From Actinomadura soli (GTDB lineage: Bacteria; Actinomycetota; Actinomycetes; Streptosporangiales; Streptosporangiaceae): a stretch of DNA of 32,621 nucleotides. Position numbers and translations under genes: made by a program. How positions within the stretch are numbered: the stretch's first letter is position 1; the number at the start of each line of letters is the position of its first letter. Location of the stretch: the NCBI RefSeq assembly GCF_005889715.1, contig NZ_VCKW01000076.1, forward strand, positions 1-32,621. The letters run 5' to 3'. This document shows positions 8,002 through 18,467 of this stretch, piece by piece. The notes beneath the pieces are model-generated. The model did no database searches and was not told where the DNA came from. It saw only the letters and a list, made by a program, of their open reading frames with translations.

Positions 8002-8002
8002 G

Positions 8003-8686
8003 ATGGTGGACGGGAGAGCCGGGCGGGTCGCCGGCGTCCTCGGCGCGCTGGAGCGGGAAAGGAGCACCGGCCTGCTGCGGGTGGGCGACGACGGGGCGTT
8101 CCATCTCGACGGCGGCGCGGTCGTCCACGCCGAGAGCCGGCACGCGCCGGGCCCGGGCGAGCTGCCGGGCGGGCCGCCGGGCGCGTCCGGTCCTGAGCTT
8201 CCGGAGCTGTTCGCGCTGTTCGACGCCGCCTACTTCCTCCTCGGCTCCGCGGCCGAGCCGGACTTCACCGCGGGCCCGCCGAGCGGGCGCACGCGGCGGA
8301 TCACCGCGGCGACGCTCGTGCACGAGCGGCGGCGGCGCCGCGTCCTCCTCGACGCCGCCTGGCCCGACGGGGGCGTGGACGTCGCGCCCGTCGTGCCGGT
8401 CCGGCGCGTCCGGCGCCAGCGCGTCATCCTGACCGGCGTCCAGGCGGAGATCCTGCTCAACGCCGACGGCCGCCGGACGCCCGGGGAGCTCGCCAGGGAA
8501 CTCGGCCGGACGGCGTTCGGCTGCCTGCTCGCCGTGCGCGGGCTCGCCGCCGCGTCGCTGCTGCGGACGCAGGCCCCGGCCCCGCCCGCCGTCCCGCCGG
8601 CCCGGGTCGAGATCCCGGCGAGCTGGGCGCCCGCCGACCAGGACCTGCTCGACCGGCTCCGCACCGCGCTGACGGAACTGGGCTGA
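8003..8686 (+). CDS. PATAN/DUF4388-like protein with C-terminal winged-helix-like segment
   Basis: A 227-residue protein with no certain family. The start resembles PATAN/DUF4388 domains: VAGVLGALERERSTGLLRVG then FHLDGGAVVHAES, the usual strand pair ending in an inserted-function G-x-V-x-x-A motif. The middle (TAATLVHERRRRRVLLDA) is very basic. The C-terminal part, ILLNADGRRTPGELARELG followed by CLLAVRGLAAASLLR, looks like a winged helix with a recognition helix. PATAN domains are associated with Roadblock/small-GTPase systems and response regulators, which fits the neighbours. It may be the DNA-binding or adaptor output of the cluster. It starts one base after RB1 ends; no separate Shine-Dalgarno is evident, so translation is likely coupled. 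Confidence 0.6.
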   Translation: MVDGRAGRVAGVLGALERERSTGLLRVGDDGAFHLDGGAVVHAESRHAPGPGELPGGPPGASGPELPELFALFDAAYFLLGSAAEPDFTAGPPSGRTRRITAATLVHERRRRRVLLDAAWPDGGVDVAPVVPVRRVRRQRVILTGVQAEILLNADGRRTPGELARELGRTAFGCLLAVRGLAAASLLRTQAPAPPAVPPARVEIPASWAPADQDLLDRLRTALTELG

Positions 8687-8726
8687 CCGTGCCGACGAAT
8701 CCGGCGAGGGGACAGGTCGGCCTGCG

Positions 8727-9188
8727 GTGAAACGGGCTCACTTGATCGAAAGGCTGAAGAAGGTGGCGAAACGTACCGGGGCGGGGACGCGGACGGCGGC
8801 GGCCAGGGTGCCCGAGCCCGCGGTCGCGGCCGAGCTGAAGGAGCTGCGGGCACGTGTCCCGCTGCTCACCGGGAGCCTCGTCGCGTCGGCGGACGGGCTG
8901 CTCATCGCGCAGGACCTGCCGGATTCCGTCGAGCCGGACGGCATGGCGGCCGTGACGGCGACCGGGCTGTCCCTCGCGCACCGGATCGCGCAGACCGCGC
9001 ACGGCGGCGACTTCCACGAGGTCGTGATCCGCGGCGCGGACGGCTACGTGGTCAGCTACGCCGCCGGGCCGCACGCGTCCCTCACCGTCCTCGCGGGACC
9101 GGACGCCAACGTGGGCCGCCTTCACCTGGAGTCGCGTCCCGCCGCCCGCGCCATCGCCGCGCACATCACAGGCACGCGCCGTTCATGA
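8727..9188 (+). CDS. Roadblock/LC7 domain protein (RB2), basic N-terminal extension
   Basis: A 153-residue protein. Residues 1-35 are a lysine/arginine-rich extension (LIERLKKVAKRTGAGTRTAA), then a Roadblock/LC7 domain: ELRARVPLLTGSLVASADGL, an amphipathic helix AAVTATGLSLAHRIAQTA and strands FHEVVIRGADGYVVSYAA. It is more like CvnB/MglB-type Roadblock proteins than RB1 or RB3. The basic tail could contact nucleic acid or acidic membrane lipids. It starts with GTG at 8727, with GAGGGGACAGG about ten bases upstream; the 40-base gap to the previous gene is short enough for one transcript. Confidence 0.75.
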   Translation: MKRAHLIERLKKVAKRTGAGTRTAAARVPEPAVAAELKELRARVPLLTGSLVASADGLLIAQDLPDSVEPDGMAAVTATGLSLAHRIAQTAHGGDFHEVVIRGADGYVVSYAAGPHASLTVLAGPDANVGRLHLESRPAARAIAAHITGTRRS

Positions 9189-9210
9189 CAACGATCGGAA
9201 GGGAGCACGC

Positions 9211-9582
9211 ATGTCCAGTCTCGACGTCGCTCTGAAGGACATGATGTCGATCGACGGCGCCATCGGCGTCGCCGTCGTCGACTACGAAAGCGGGATGGCC
9301 CTCGGGCAGCTCGGCAGTTCCAAGACCCTGGACCTCCAGGTCGCCGCCGCCGGGAACACCGAGGTGGTGCGCGCGAAGCTCCGCACCATGGAGCAGCTCG
9401 GCCTCAAGGACGAGATCGAGGACATCCTCATCAGCCTCGCCGGCCAGTACCACGTCATCCGCCCGGTGACGGGCCGCAAGGGCAAGGGCCTGTTCCTCTA
9501 CATGGCGCTCGACCGCAAGCGCGGCAACCTGGCCCTGACCCGGCACCGCCTCCGCGAGATCGAGGAGCACCTCGACATCTGA
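9211..9582 (+). CDS. Roadblock/LC7 domain protein (RB3), paralogue of RB1
   Basis: A 123-residue single-domain Roadblock/LC7 protein. It shares with RB1 the pattern V-VVD-x-SGMA, the AAAGNTEVVRAKL helix, IEDILISLAGQYHVIRPV and the end GNLALTRHRLREIEEHLDI, so the two probably arose by duplication and may heterodimerise. The start ATG 9211 has GGAAGGGAG at ideal spacing, the best ribosome binding site of the cluster, suggesting it is the most highly made member. The gene's last codons (GAC ATC TGA) are the first part of an 18-bp tandem repeat that continues downstream. Confidence 0.82.
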   Translation: MSSLDVALKDMMSIDGAIGVAVVDYESGMALGQLGSSKTLDLQVAAAGNTEVVRAKLRTMEQLGLKDEIEDILISLAGQYHVIRPVTGRKGKGLFLYMALDRKRGNLALTRHRLREIEEHLDI

Positions 9583-9699
9583 CACGCACCGGACATCTGA
9601 CACGCACCGGACATCTGACACGCACCGGACATCTGACACGCACCGGACATCTGACACGCACCGGACATCTGACACGCGCCGGACATCTGACACCCACCC
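9574..9699. repeat. 18-bp tandem repeat array, seven units
   Basis: The unit GACATCTGACACGCACCG is repeated head to tail at 9574, 9592, 9610, 9628 and 9646 without change; the sixth copy (9664) has one change (GCG for GCA) and the seventh (9682) is degenerate. The first copy overlaps the last two codons and stop of RB3, so every unit repeats the Asp-Ile-stop context in the same frame. The array fills the gap between RB3 and the terminator before clpB. It shows no spacers and little self-complementarity. Confidence 0.95.
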
Positions 9700-9715
9700 C
9701 GGGCCAGACGCGCGT

Positions 9716-9748
9716 CCGCCCGCCGCCCGGAACACGGGCGGCGGGCGG
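9716..9748. terminator. Bidirectional hairpin between RB3 and clpB
   Basis: CCGCCCGCCGCCCG (9716-9729) pairs perfectly with 9735-9748 around the loop GAACA. This 14-bp all-GC stem sits between two convergent transcripts, RB3 on the plus strand and clpB on the minus strand, nine bases from the clpB stop. It should stop transcription from both sides. Confidence 0.88.
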
Positions 9749-9756
9749 CGCCGTCG

Positions 9757-12354
<2,598 letters not shown>

Positions 12355-12362
12355 CGGTCCCC

Positions 12363-12815
12363 CTATTCCCGGTTGCGCTCGTGCCAGACGACGACGCTGG
12401 TGTGCCTGATCGGCACCAGGTCGGCGCCGGGAGTGCCCTCCGGTTCACCGTGCCGGCGCTGCTGCGCCAGCCGCGCCGCGACGGCACGGGTCGATTCGAG
12501 TTCGTTGGCGAGCTCGTCCAGCGCGGCGTGCGCCTTGCCGAGCTCCTCGCGGAGCCGCACGTTGTCGCGCTGCAGCTCCAGGATGTGCTTGATGCCGGAC
12601 AGGTTGATGCCCTCCTCCTGCGAGAGCCGCTGGATCTCGCGGAGCATGACGATGTCGCGCATCGAGTACCGGCGGCCCCGGCCCGCCGTCCGGCCGGGGC
12701 ACACCAGGCCCATCCGGTCATAGGTCCGCAGCGTCTGCGGATGCAGCCCGGACAGCTGGGCCGCCACCGAGATCACGTAGACCGGGGTGTCGTCGCCGAA
12801 GGGGTCGGTGCCCAT
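12363..12815 (-). CDS. hspR: Heat-shock repressor HspR (MerR family)
   Basis: A 150-residue MerR-type regulator. [20 protein letters not shown] is the winged HTH with the [11 protein letters not shown] wing, and [18 protein letters not shown] completes the DNA-binding domain; [16 protein letters not shown] begins the helical dimerisation part. HspR represses heat-shock operons by binding HAIR inverted repeats, with DnaK as co-repressor, giving feedback. A HAIR-like site lies at 16808-16828 ahead of dnaK, so the operon represses itself. The start ATG at 12815 lies 4 bases after the dnaJ stop, with GGAG overlapping that stop. Confidence 0.96.
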   Translation of the reverse strand: MGTDPFGDDTPVYVISVAAQLSGLHPQTLRTYDRMGLVCPGRTAGRGRRYSMRDIVMLREIQRLSQEEGINLSGIKHILELQRDNVRLREELGKAHAALDELANELESTRAVAARLAQQRRHGEPEGTPGADLVPIRHTSVVVWHERNRE

Positions 12816-12819
12816 GGCG

Positions 12820-13992
12820 TCACTCCTGCCTGGCCTGCTGGACGAGCTCGGCGCGCAGGTCGTCGCCGGAGCCGGCCTCGCGCAGCCGGACGAGGGCCTC
12901 CCGCGCCTGGTCGTCGAGCTTCTGCGGCACCTGGACGTCGACGGTGACGAGCAGGTCGCCCTTCGTGCCGTCCCGGCGGGCCGCGCCGCGGCCCTTCACA
13001 CGGAACTTGCGGCCGTTCGGGGTGCCCTCGGGCAGCTTCAGCGTGACCGGCTGCCCCTGGAACGTCGGCACCCGGATCTCCGCGCCGAGCGCCGCCTCCG
13101 GGAACGTCACCGGGACCGACAGCGTCAGGTTGTCGCCGCTGCGGCCGAACACCTTGTGCGGCTGCACCTTGATGTGGACGTACAGGTCGCCGTGCGGGCC
13201 GCCGTTCTCGCCCGGCGCGCCCTTGCCCTTGAGCCGGATCTTCTGGCCGTCCGCGACGCCCGCCGGGATGCGGGCCTGGATCGTGCGGGTGCCGGTCGCG
13301 CGGCCGCTGCCGTGGCAGGTGGGGCACGGGTCGTCGACGACGAGGCCCCGGCCGTGGCACTCCTTGCACGGCTCCTGGAACCCGAAGTTGCCGAGGTTGC
13401 GGGTCTCGTGCCCGGTGCCCTCGCAGTTCGGGCACACCCGCGGGACGGTGCCCGCCTTCGCGCCCGTGCCGCGGCAGCTGTTGCACGCCGCCTCGCTGGT
13501 CAGCTTGATCGGGACGGTGACGCCGTTCATCGCGCGCCCGAACGAGAGCGTCACCTCGGTCTCGACGTCCGCGCCCCGGCGGGCGCGGCGCGTGCCCGTC
13601 CCCGTCGTGCGGGTGCCGCCGCCCCGGCCGAACAGGCCGCCGAACAGGTCACCGATGCGCTCGCCGGCGCCGCCGGTCTGCGTCCCGGCGCCGCCCTGGC
13701 CGAACAGGTCGCCGAGGTCGAACGGGAACCCGCCGCCCTGCTGGCCGCGGAAACCGCCCGGCATCGACCGCACCGCGTCGTACTCCTTGCGGCGCTTGTC
13801 GTCGGACAGGACGTCGTACGCCTCGGAGACCTCCTTGAAGCGGTCCTCGGCCTCGGTGTCGCCCTTGTTCGCGTCCGGGTGGTACTTGCGGGCGAGCTTC
13901 CGGTACGACTTCTTGATCTCCTCCTGCGAGGCCGTCTTCGCGACACCGAGGACCTTGTAGTAGTCCTTCTCCAGGTAGTCCTTGGTGCTCAC
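12820..13992 (-). CDS. dnaJ: Chaperone DnaJ (type I Hsp40)
   Basis: A 390-residue co-chaperone that brings clients to DnaK and stimulates its ATPase. The J domain covers residues ~10-75 with HPD at 38-40; a Gly/Phe-rich stretch follows (~78-135); four CxxCxGxG zinc motifs lie at 170-177, 187-194, 209-216 and 223-230; then the C-terminal client-binding beta domains. Motifs 3 and 4 read CKECHGRG and CPTCHGSG, all zinc ligands being present. It starts with GTG at 13992, with AGAGAGCGGGG upstream. The 134-base gap to grpE holds a GC-rich hairpin. Confidence 0.98.
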   Translation of the reverse strand: MSTKDYLEKDYYKVLGVAKTASQEEIKKSYRKLARKYHPDANKGDTEAEDRFKEVSEAYDVLSDDKRRKEYDAVRSMPGGFRGQQGGGFPFDLGDLFGQGGAGTQTGGAGERIGDLFGGLFGRGGGTRTTGTGTRRARRGADVETEVTLSFGRAMNGVTVPIKLTSEAACNSCRGTGAKAGTVPRVCPNCEGTGHETRNLGNFGFQEPCKECHGRGLVVDDPCPTCHGSGRATGTRTIQARIPAGVADGQKIRLKGKGAPGENGGPHGDLYVHIKVQPHKVFGRSGDNLTLSVPVTFPEAALGAEIRVPTFQGQPVTLKLPEGTPNGRKFRVKGRGAARRDGTKGDLLVTVDVQVPQKLDDQAREALVRLREAGSGDDLRAELVQQARQE

Positions 13993-14041
13993 GGCGCCCC
14001 GCTCTCTGCTATCGCCACTTGCCTGATGTCCTCACGCGACC

Positions 14042-14077
14042 CCGCGGGGGCCCGCCCCGTCCGGGACGGGCCCGCGG
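14042..14077 (-). promoter_or_regulatory. GC-rich hairpin between grpE and dnaJ
   Basis: Outer arms CCGCGGG (14042-14048) and CCCGCGG (14071-14077) flank inner arms CCCGTCC (14056-14062) and GGACGGG (14064-14070), with an asymmetric internal loop. It lies in the only sizeable gap of the operon. It could attenuate or process the mRNA so that DnaK and GrpE are made in excess over DnaJ, HspR and ClpB. Confidence 0.5.
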
Positions 14078-14126
14078 TGCCTTCTGGGGAGACGATCCCC
14101 CGGAACCCCCGGCGAGGGCCAGGGGA

Positions 14127-14837
14127 TCATTCGCCGTCGTCACCCGGCTCGCCCGAGTCGTCCGAACCGGCCTTGTCGTCCGAACCGGCCTTGGCCGCCT
14201 TCTCGGCGTCCCCGGCCTTCTCGGCCTTCGCCGCGGGCTCGTCGGCGTCCGGGTCGGGCTCGGCCACCGCCACGCGCGCGGGCCGCAGGATCCGCTCGCC
14301 GATGCGGTACCCGGGCTGGAGGACGTCCACGACACTCGTCTCGGTCACCTCCGCCGAGTACCCGTGCATGAGCGCCTCGTGGACGACCGGGTCGAACGGC
14401 TCGCCCTTCTCGCCGTAACGTTCCAGGCCGAGCTTGCCCGTGATCGCCTCCAGGCTCTCCGCGACGGACTTGAACCCGCCGGTGAGCTCGTCGTGGTCAC
14501 GGGCGCGGCCGATGTCGTCCAGCACCGGGAACAGCTCGGACAGCACCTGCCCGAGCGCCTGCTCCCGGACCGCGACCCGGTCGCGCTCGACCCGCTTGCG
14601 GTAGTTGTCGTATTCGGCCTTCAGCCGCTGGAGGTCTGCGAGACGCTCCGCCAGCTGGGTCTTGAGCGAGGCGACCTCCTCGTCCGAGACCGTGGCGCCC
14701 CCGTTCGCCGGGGCCTCCGGGGCCGGCGACGAGTCCGCCGCCCGCTCCCGGACTTTCCCCGTTTCGGGATCGATGCGCCGCTTGTCGCGGATCACCGGGC
14801 CCTCCTTCTCCTCGCCCTCGTCGGGGGAGGTCGTCAC
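14127..14837 (-). CDS. grpE: Nucleotide exchange factor GrpE
   Basis: A 236-residue GrpE, the DnaK nucleotide exchange factor. The long N-terminal helix is visible ([20 protein letters not shown], then [12 protein letters not shown]), followed by the core with [17 protein letters not shown] and the beta-wing part [19 protein letters not shown], ending [20 protein letters not shown]. The first ~55 and last ~50 residues are acidic and low in complexity, common in actinobacterial GrpE. Its start overlaps the dnaK stop by 4 bases, so the two are translationally coupled. Confidence 0.97.
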   Translation of the reverse strand: MTTSPDEGEEKEGPVIRDKRRIDPETGKVRERAADSSPAPEAPANGGATVSDEEVASLKTQLAERLADLQRLKAEYDNYRKRVERDRVAVREQALGQVLSELFPVLDDIGRARDHDELTGGFKSVAESLEAITGKLGLERYGEKGEPFDPVVHEALMHGYSAEVTETSVVDVLQPGYRIGERILRPARVAVAEPDPDADEPAAKAEKAGDAEKAAKAGSDDKAGSDDSGEPGDDGE

Positions 14838-16696
14838 GAAGCATCACCCTTCGGCTTGTCCTCGTCCACGATCTCGGCGTCGACGACCTCGTCGTCCTGC
14901 GGCTCGCCCTGCGCGTCGGCCGTCGGGCCGTGGTCGTCGGCGCCGGCCTGCGCGCCCTCGGGGTTCTGCGCGTACATGGCCGCGCCCATCTTCTGGCTGA
15001 CCTGCGCCAGCTTCTCGGCGCTGCCCTTGATCGCGTCGACGTCGGTGCCCTCCAGTGCCTTCTTCACCTCGGCGACCGCGTCGTTGACCTCGGACTTCAG
15101 CTCCTCGGGGACCTTCTCGTCGTTCTCCCGCAGGAACTTCTCGGTCGAGTACGCGAGGGTGTCGGCCTGGTTGCGGACCTCGGCCTCCTCCTTGCGCTGG
15201 CGGTCCTCCTCGGCGTACTGCTCGGCCTCGCGGACCATCTTCTCGATGTCGTCCTTCGGCAGCGCGCTGCCGCCGGTGATGACCATCGACTGCTCGCGCC
15301 CGGTGCCCTGGTCCTTCGCGCTGACGTTCACGATGCCGTTCGCGTCGATGTCGAAGGTGACCTCGATCTGCGGGACGCCGCGCGGCGCCGGCGGCAGACC
15401 GGTGAGCTGGAAGGTGCCGAGCTTCTTGTTGCGCGCGGCGATCTCACGCTCGCCCTGGTAGACCTGGATCTCCACGGACGGCTGGTTGTCGTCGGCGGTG
15501 GTGAACGTCTCGGACCGCTTGGTCGGGATCGTCGTGTTCCGCTCGATGATCTTGGTGAAGATGCCGCCCTTGGTCTCGATGCCGAGGCTCAGCGGGGTCA
15601 CGTCCAGCAGCAGGACGTCCTTGACCTCGCCCTTCAGCACGCCGGCCTGGAGGCTGGCGCCGATCGCGACGACCTCGTCCGGGTTGACGCCCTTGTTCGG
15701 CTCCTTGCCGCCGGTCAGCTCCTTCACCAGCTCCGACACCGCGGGCATGCGGGTCGAGCCGCCGACCAGGACGACCTGGTTGATGCCGTCCACCGACATG
15801 TTCGCGTCCTTCAGCACCTGCTGGAACGGCGCCCTCGTCCGCTCGAGCAGGTCGGAGGTCATGCGCTGGAACTCGGAGCGGCTGAGCTTCTCGTCCAGGT
15901 GCAGCGGGCCCTCGCTGGACGCGGTGATGTAGGGCAGGTTGATCTGCGTCTCCGTCGAGCTGGACAGCTCGATCTTCGCCTTCTCCGCCGCCTCGCGCAG
16001 CCGCTGGAGCGCCATCTTGTCCTTGGCCAGGTCGACGCCGTTGGCGTTCTTGAACCGCTCGACCAGCCAGTCGACGACCTTCTGGTCCCAGTCGTCGCCG
16101 CCCAGGTGGTTGTCACCGCTGGTGGCCTTCACCTCGACGACCCCGTCGCCGACCTCCAGCAGGGACACGTCGAACGTGCCGCCGCCGAGGTCGAACACCA
16201 GGATGGTCGCCTCGTTCTCCTTCTCCAGGTGGTACGCCAGCGCGGCCGAGGTCGGCTCGTTGATGATCCGCAGGACGTTCAGCCCCGCGATCTGCCCGGC
16301 CTCCTTCGTGGCCTGCCGCTGGTGGTCGGAGAAGTACGCGGGCACGGTGATGACCGCGTCGGTGACCGTCTCGCCGAGGTAGGACTCCGCGTCCCGCTTC
16401 AGCTTCTGCAGCACGAACGCGCTGATCTGCTGCGGGGTGAAGTCCTTGTCGTCGATCTTGGTCTTCCAGTCGGTGCCCATCTCGCGCTTGACCGAGCGGA
16501 TCGTCCGGTCCACGTTGGTCACGGCCTGGCGCTTGGCGACCTCGCCGACCAGCACTTCGCCGTTCTTGGCGAAGGCGACGACGGACGGCGTGGTCCGCGA
16601 CCCCTCCGCGTTCGCGATGACGGTGGGCTCCCCGCCCTCCAGGATCGCGACGACCGAGTTGGTCGTCCCGAGGTCGATGCCGACCGCACGTGCCAT
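14834..16696 (-). CDS. dnaK: Chaperone DnaK (Hsp70)
   Basis: A 620-residue Hsp70. The ATPase domain begins [20 protein letters not shown], with [20 protein letters not shown] and [20 protein letters not shown]; the linker is [14 protein letters not shown]; the substrate-binding beta domain and helical lid follow, ending in an acidic tail ([13 protein letters not shown]). Length matches actinobacterial DnaK. The ATG at 16696 has GGAGGACGAGAAC upstream. As first gene of dnaK-grpE-dnaJ-hspR-clpB, it also supplies the HspR co-repressor. Expression should rise with heat when free DnaK is titrated away. Confidence 0.99.
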   Translation of the reverse strand: MARAVGIDLGTTNSVVAILEGGEPTVIANAEGSRTTPSVVAFAKNGEVLVGEVAKRQAVTNVDRTIRSVKREMGTDWKTKIDDKDFTPQQISAFVLQKLKRDAESYLGETVTDAVITVPAYFSDHQRQATKEAGQIAGLNVLRIINEPTSAALAYHLEKENEATILVFDLGGGTFDVSLLEVGDGVVEVKATSGDNHLGGDDWDQKVVDWLVERFKNANGVDLAKDKMALQRLREAAEKAKIELSSSTETQINLPYITASSEGPLHLDEKLSRSEFQRMTSDLLERTRAPFQQVLKDANMSVDGINQVVLVGGSTRMPAVSELVKELTGGKEPNKGVNPDEVVAIGASLQAGVLKGEVKDVLLLDVTPLSLGIETKGGIFTKIIERNTTIPTKRSETFTTADDNQPSVEIQVYQGEREIAARNKKLGTFQLTGLPPAPRGVPQIEVTFDIDANGIVNVSAKDQGTGREQSMVITGGSALPKDDIEKMVREAEQYAEEDRQRKEEAEVRNQADTLAYSTEKFLRENDEKVPEELKSEVNDAVAEVKKALEGTDVDAIKGSAEKLAQVSQKMGAAMYAQNPEGAQAGADDHGPTADAQGEPQDDEVVDAEIVDEDKPKGDAS

Positions 16697-16774
16697 GTTC
16701 TCGTCCTCCGTCGTATCCGGTGATATCGCGCCCCGGTCGCCCCAGGGGTGCGCCCGGTCGGGTTTCTGTCGGCA

Positions 16775-16803
16775 AGCGTGCCTGGACGGCCCAACGTTGT
16801 CAA
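16775..16803 (-). promoter_or_regulatory. Probable dnaK operon promoter
   Basis: On the minus strand TTGACA (16803-16798) is followed after 17 bases by CACGCT (16780-16775) as a weak -10. The -35 is a perfect match to the housekeeping consensus and lies 4 bases from the HAIR element, so HspR bound there would block the polymerase. The leader to the dnaK ATG is about 70 bases. Confidence 0.6.
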
Positions 16804-16807
16804 ATCA

Positions 16808-16828
16808 CTTGAGCCGCCCCGACTCAAC
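16808..16828. promoter_or_regulatory. HAIR element (HspR binding site)
   Basis: CTTGAGC-N7-ACTCAAC matches the known HAIR consensus CTTGAGT-N7-ACTCAAG at 12 of 14 positions with the exact 7-base spacer. It sits next to the -35 of the dnaK promoter. Only this one copy was seen in the upstream region. Confidence 0.9.
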
Positions 16829-17028
16829 TTTGCTGACGACCTCTCCAACACTACGTCTGAGCGCCCTATTCCGGTTCCCGATCCGCTCCCATTGGCCCGG
16901 AGTTCGGCATCGCGGATGAGGCCGTCCGCCGCTCCATCCCTCGCCAGGAGGACGGCCGCTCCGCCGCGTTGGCCATCGGACGTCCGCAACCTGCCCGTGA
17001 CCTGCGAACTCGGGTCTGGAATCGATCT

Positions 17029-17057
17029 TTGGACCGTGCTACCGTCCCCGCCTAGTT
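17029..17057 (+). promoter_or_regulatory. Probable promoter of the first doxX gene
   Basis: TTGGAC (17029-17034), a 17-base spacer, then CTAGTT (17052-17057) as a -10 element. The start codon follows 30 bases downstream. The region from the dnaK promoter to here (about 16830-17028) shows no gene or other recognisable site. Confidence 0.5.
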
Positions 17058-17068
17058 CAGATTTGAAC
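17055..17068. promoter_or_regulatory. Inverted repeat GTTCA-GATT-TGAAC over the doxX -10
   Basis: Perfect 5-bp arms around 4 bases. The left arm overlaps the proposed -10 hexamer and the right arm covers the likely transcription start, the classic place for a repressor site. The regulator is not in the window. Confidence 0.45.
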
Positions 17069-17086
17069 AACCCCCCTGGAGGGCGC

Positions 17087-17536
17087 ATGAACCCCGCGAC
17101 CCGAATCCCCCACCTCTCCGACCTCGGCCTGCTCATCGGACGCGTCGCCGTCGGCGTCGTGTTCGTCGCGCATGGCTGGCAGAAGATCAACGACCTGGGC
17201 CACGGCGCCGTGGCCAAGATGTTCGAGGGCATGGACGTGCCGGTGGCGTCGCTGTCCGCGTACTACTCGACCTGGGTCGAGTTCCTCGCCGGACTCGCCC
17301 TCATCGTGGGCGCGGCCGTACCGATCGCGGGCCTGCTGCTCGCGATCGACATGGCCGGGGCCTTCTTGTTCGTCCACAAGGGCAACGGCGTCTTCGTCGC
17401 CGAGAACGGCTACGAGCTCGTCCTCGCCCTCGGCGGGGCGGCGATCCTGCTCGCCTTCGCGGGCGCGGGCCGCTTCTCCGTCGACGGCCTCATCTTCAGC
17501 CGCACAGAATCCCGCGATCCCCAGCACGCGACCTGA
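17087..17536 (+). CDS. DoxX family membrane protein
   Basis: A 149-residue protein with four predicted TM helices: LLIGRVAVGVVFVAHGWQKI, the helix starting at STWVEFLAGLALIVGAAVPI, AGLLLAIDMAGAFLFVH, and LVLALGGAAILLAFAGAGRF. The N-terminal helix with HGWQK and the G-x-E-F-L-x-G-L motif mark the DoxX family. DoxX proteins are small membrane proteins linked to redox and thiol stress (in mycobacteria, a membrane oxidoreductase complex with SodA and SseA). The start ATG 17087 has TGGAGGGCGC upstream; the open frame further left is ignored. It is monocistronic, closed by a strong terminator. Confidence 0.9.
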   Translation: MNPATRIPHLSDLGLLIGRVAVGVVFVAHGWQKINDLGHGAVAKMFEGMDVPVASLSAYYSTWVEFLAGLALIVGAAVPIAGLLLAIDMAGAFLFVHKGNGVFVAENGYELVLALGGAAILLAFAGAGRFSVDGLIFSRTESRDPQHAT

Positions 17537-17554
17537 ACCCGCTGATCTTCACCT

Positions 17555-17590
17555 GAGAGGGCCCTCGACGTACGCGTCGAGGGCCCTCTC
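17555..17590. terminator. 16-bp perfect hairpin after doxX
   Basis: GAGAGGGCCCTCGACG (17555-17570) pairs perfectly with 17575-17590 around the loop TACG, 18 bases past the doxX stop. No T-run follows. It is an obvious factor-independent-type terminator. Confidence 0.92.
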
Positions 17591-17884
17591 GCATGGTCAC
17601 CTCGAACAGGCCGCGCCCGCGCGGTTCCGAACTGCTGGGCGTTAGACGCCCGCATCGCCGTCCAGGTTCGCCGCTGGCCTGAAAAGGACGAAACCGCCCG
17701 TGATCAGGGGTCTTATCCGAGAAACACCGATATGATCATGCCTCGTTGTCAACACCCCTACATCTGCCCGCGACTCCGTGCGTGTCGCGGATGAGGTGCG
17801 AACGCCGCGCCGATCAGGGCGGCCATCGCACCATCGCGCCATCGGCCGCAGGACGAACGATCAGCCCTCCAGAGGAGCAGTGAC
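17591..17884 (+). promoter_or_regulatory. Upstream region of the secreted protein gene
   Basis: No gene is evident. TATGAT at 17731-17736 is a good -10-like hexamer but has no matching -35, which suggests an alternative sigma factor or activator. The AGAGGAG ribosome binding site lies just before the ATG at 17885. The 150 bases between TATGAT and the start would be a long leader; nothing else was recognised there. Confidence 0.3.
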
Positions 17885-18466
17885 ATGACCCTGACCCGAC
17901 TCGCGGCCGCCGGTGCCGCAGCCGCCTGCCTGGTGCTGGGCACGGCGGGCGCCGCCCACGCGCAGGAGCAGCCCCAGATCAACGTCAGCCCGCGGGTGTT
18001 CACCCCGGGCCAGGCCATCACCATCACGATCACCGAGTGCACGCAGAAGCCGACCATCAACGCGGCGGAGGCCACCCGCGTGTTCACCGCCGTCCCGGCG
18101 TTCACCGGGACGCCGGGCGAGAAGTGGACGGCCCGTCAGGCCACCAGGTCCAACCTCATCCCCGGGAAGACCTACACCGTCAACCTGACCTGCACGGTCG
18201 GCGAGCAGACCGTCAAGGGCTCCATCACCGTCAACCCCGGCAAGAAGCCCTCCCCCAAGCCCACGCCCACGAAGCCCGGCTCCCCGGCGCCGCAGCCGAG
18301 CAGCCCCGTGCCCGTCCCGAGCGGGCCGATCAACACCGGTGACGGCAGCACCCAGGACGGCGGCTCCGGCACGACGCTGCTGGCCGGCGGCGCGGCCGTC
18401 GCGCTGGCCGGTGCCGGCATGGGCGCGTTCGCGCTGCGCCGCCGGGCCGGGCGGGAGCGTTCCTGA
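17885..18466 (+). CDS. Secreted protein with C-terminal wall/membrane anchor, probable sortase substrate
   Basis: A 193-residue exported protein. Residues 1-26 are a signal peptide ending AHA. Residues 27-117 form an Ig-like beta domain (INVSPRVFTPGQAITITIT) with two cysteines, 52 and 103, that could form a disulfide. Residues ~118-148 are a Pro/Lys/Ser wall-spanning linker. Then GPINTGDGST (147-156), a hydrophobic helix (164-183) and the basic tail RRRAGRERS. This is the layout of a sortase substrate, but there is no LPxTG; INTGD may be the sorting signal. A class F sortase starts two bases after its stop. AGAGGAG precedes the ATG. Ligand or role of the domain unknown. Confidence 0.8.
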   Translation: MTLTRLAAAGAAAACLVLGTAGAAHAQEQPQINVSPRVFTPGQAITITITECTQKPTINAAEATRVFTAVPAFTGTPGEKWTARQATRSNLIPGKTYTVNLTCTVGEQTVKGSITVNPGKKPSPKPTPTKPGSPAPQPSSPVPVPSGPINTGDGSTQDGGSGTTLLAGGAAVALAGAGMGAFALRRRAGRERS

Positions 18467-18467
18467 G

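Noticed and set aside
9574-9699. CRISPR array
   Set aside because: Units are contiguous 18-mers with no spacers.
9498-9735. Minus-strand repeat peptide (CVSDVR-type units) from the tandem array
   Set aside because: It arises only because 18 bp is a multiple of three; no ribosome site or family, and it crosses the terminator.
17731-17736. TATGAT as a full housekeeping promoter
   Set aside because: No -35 at a suitable distance, so it is noted only as a -10-like hexamer.
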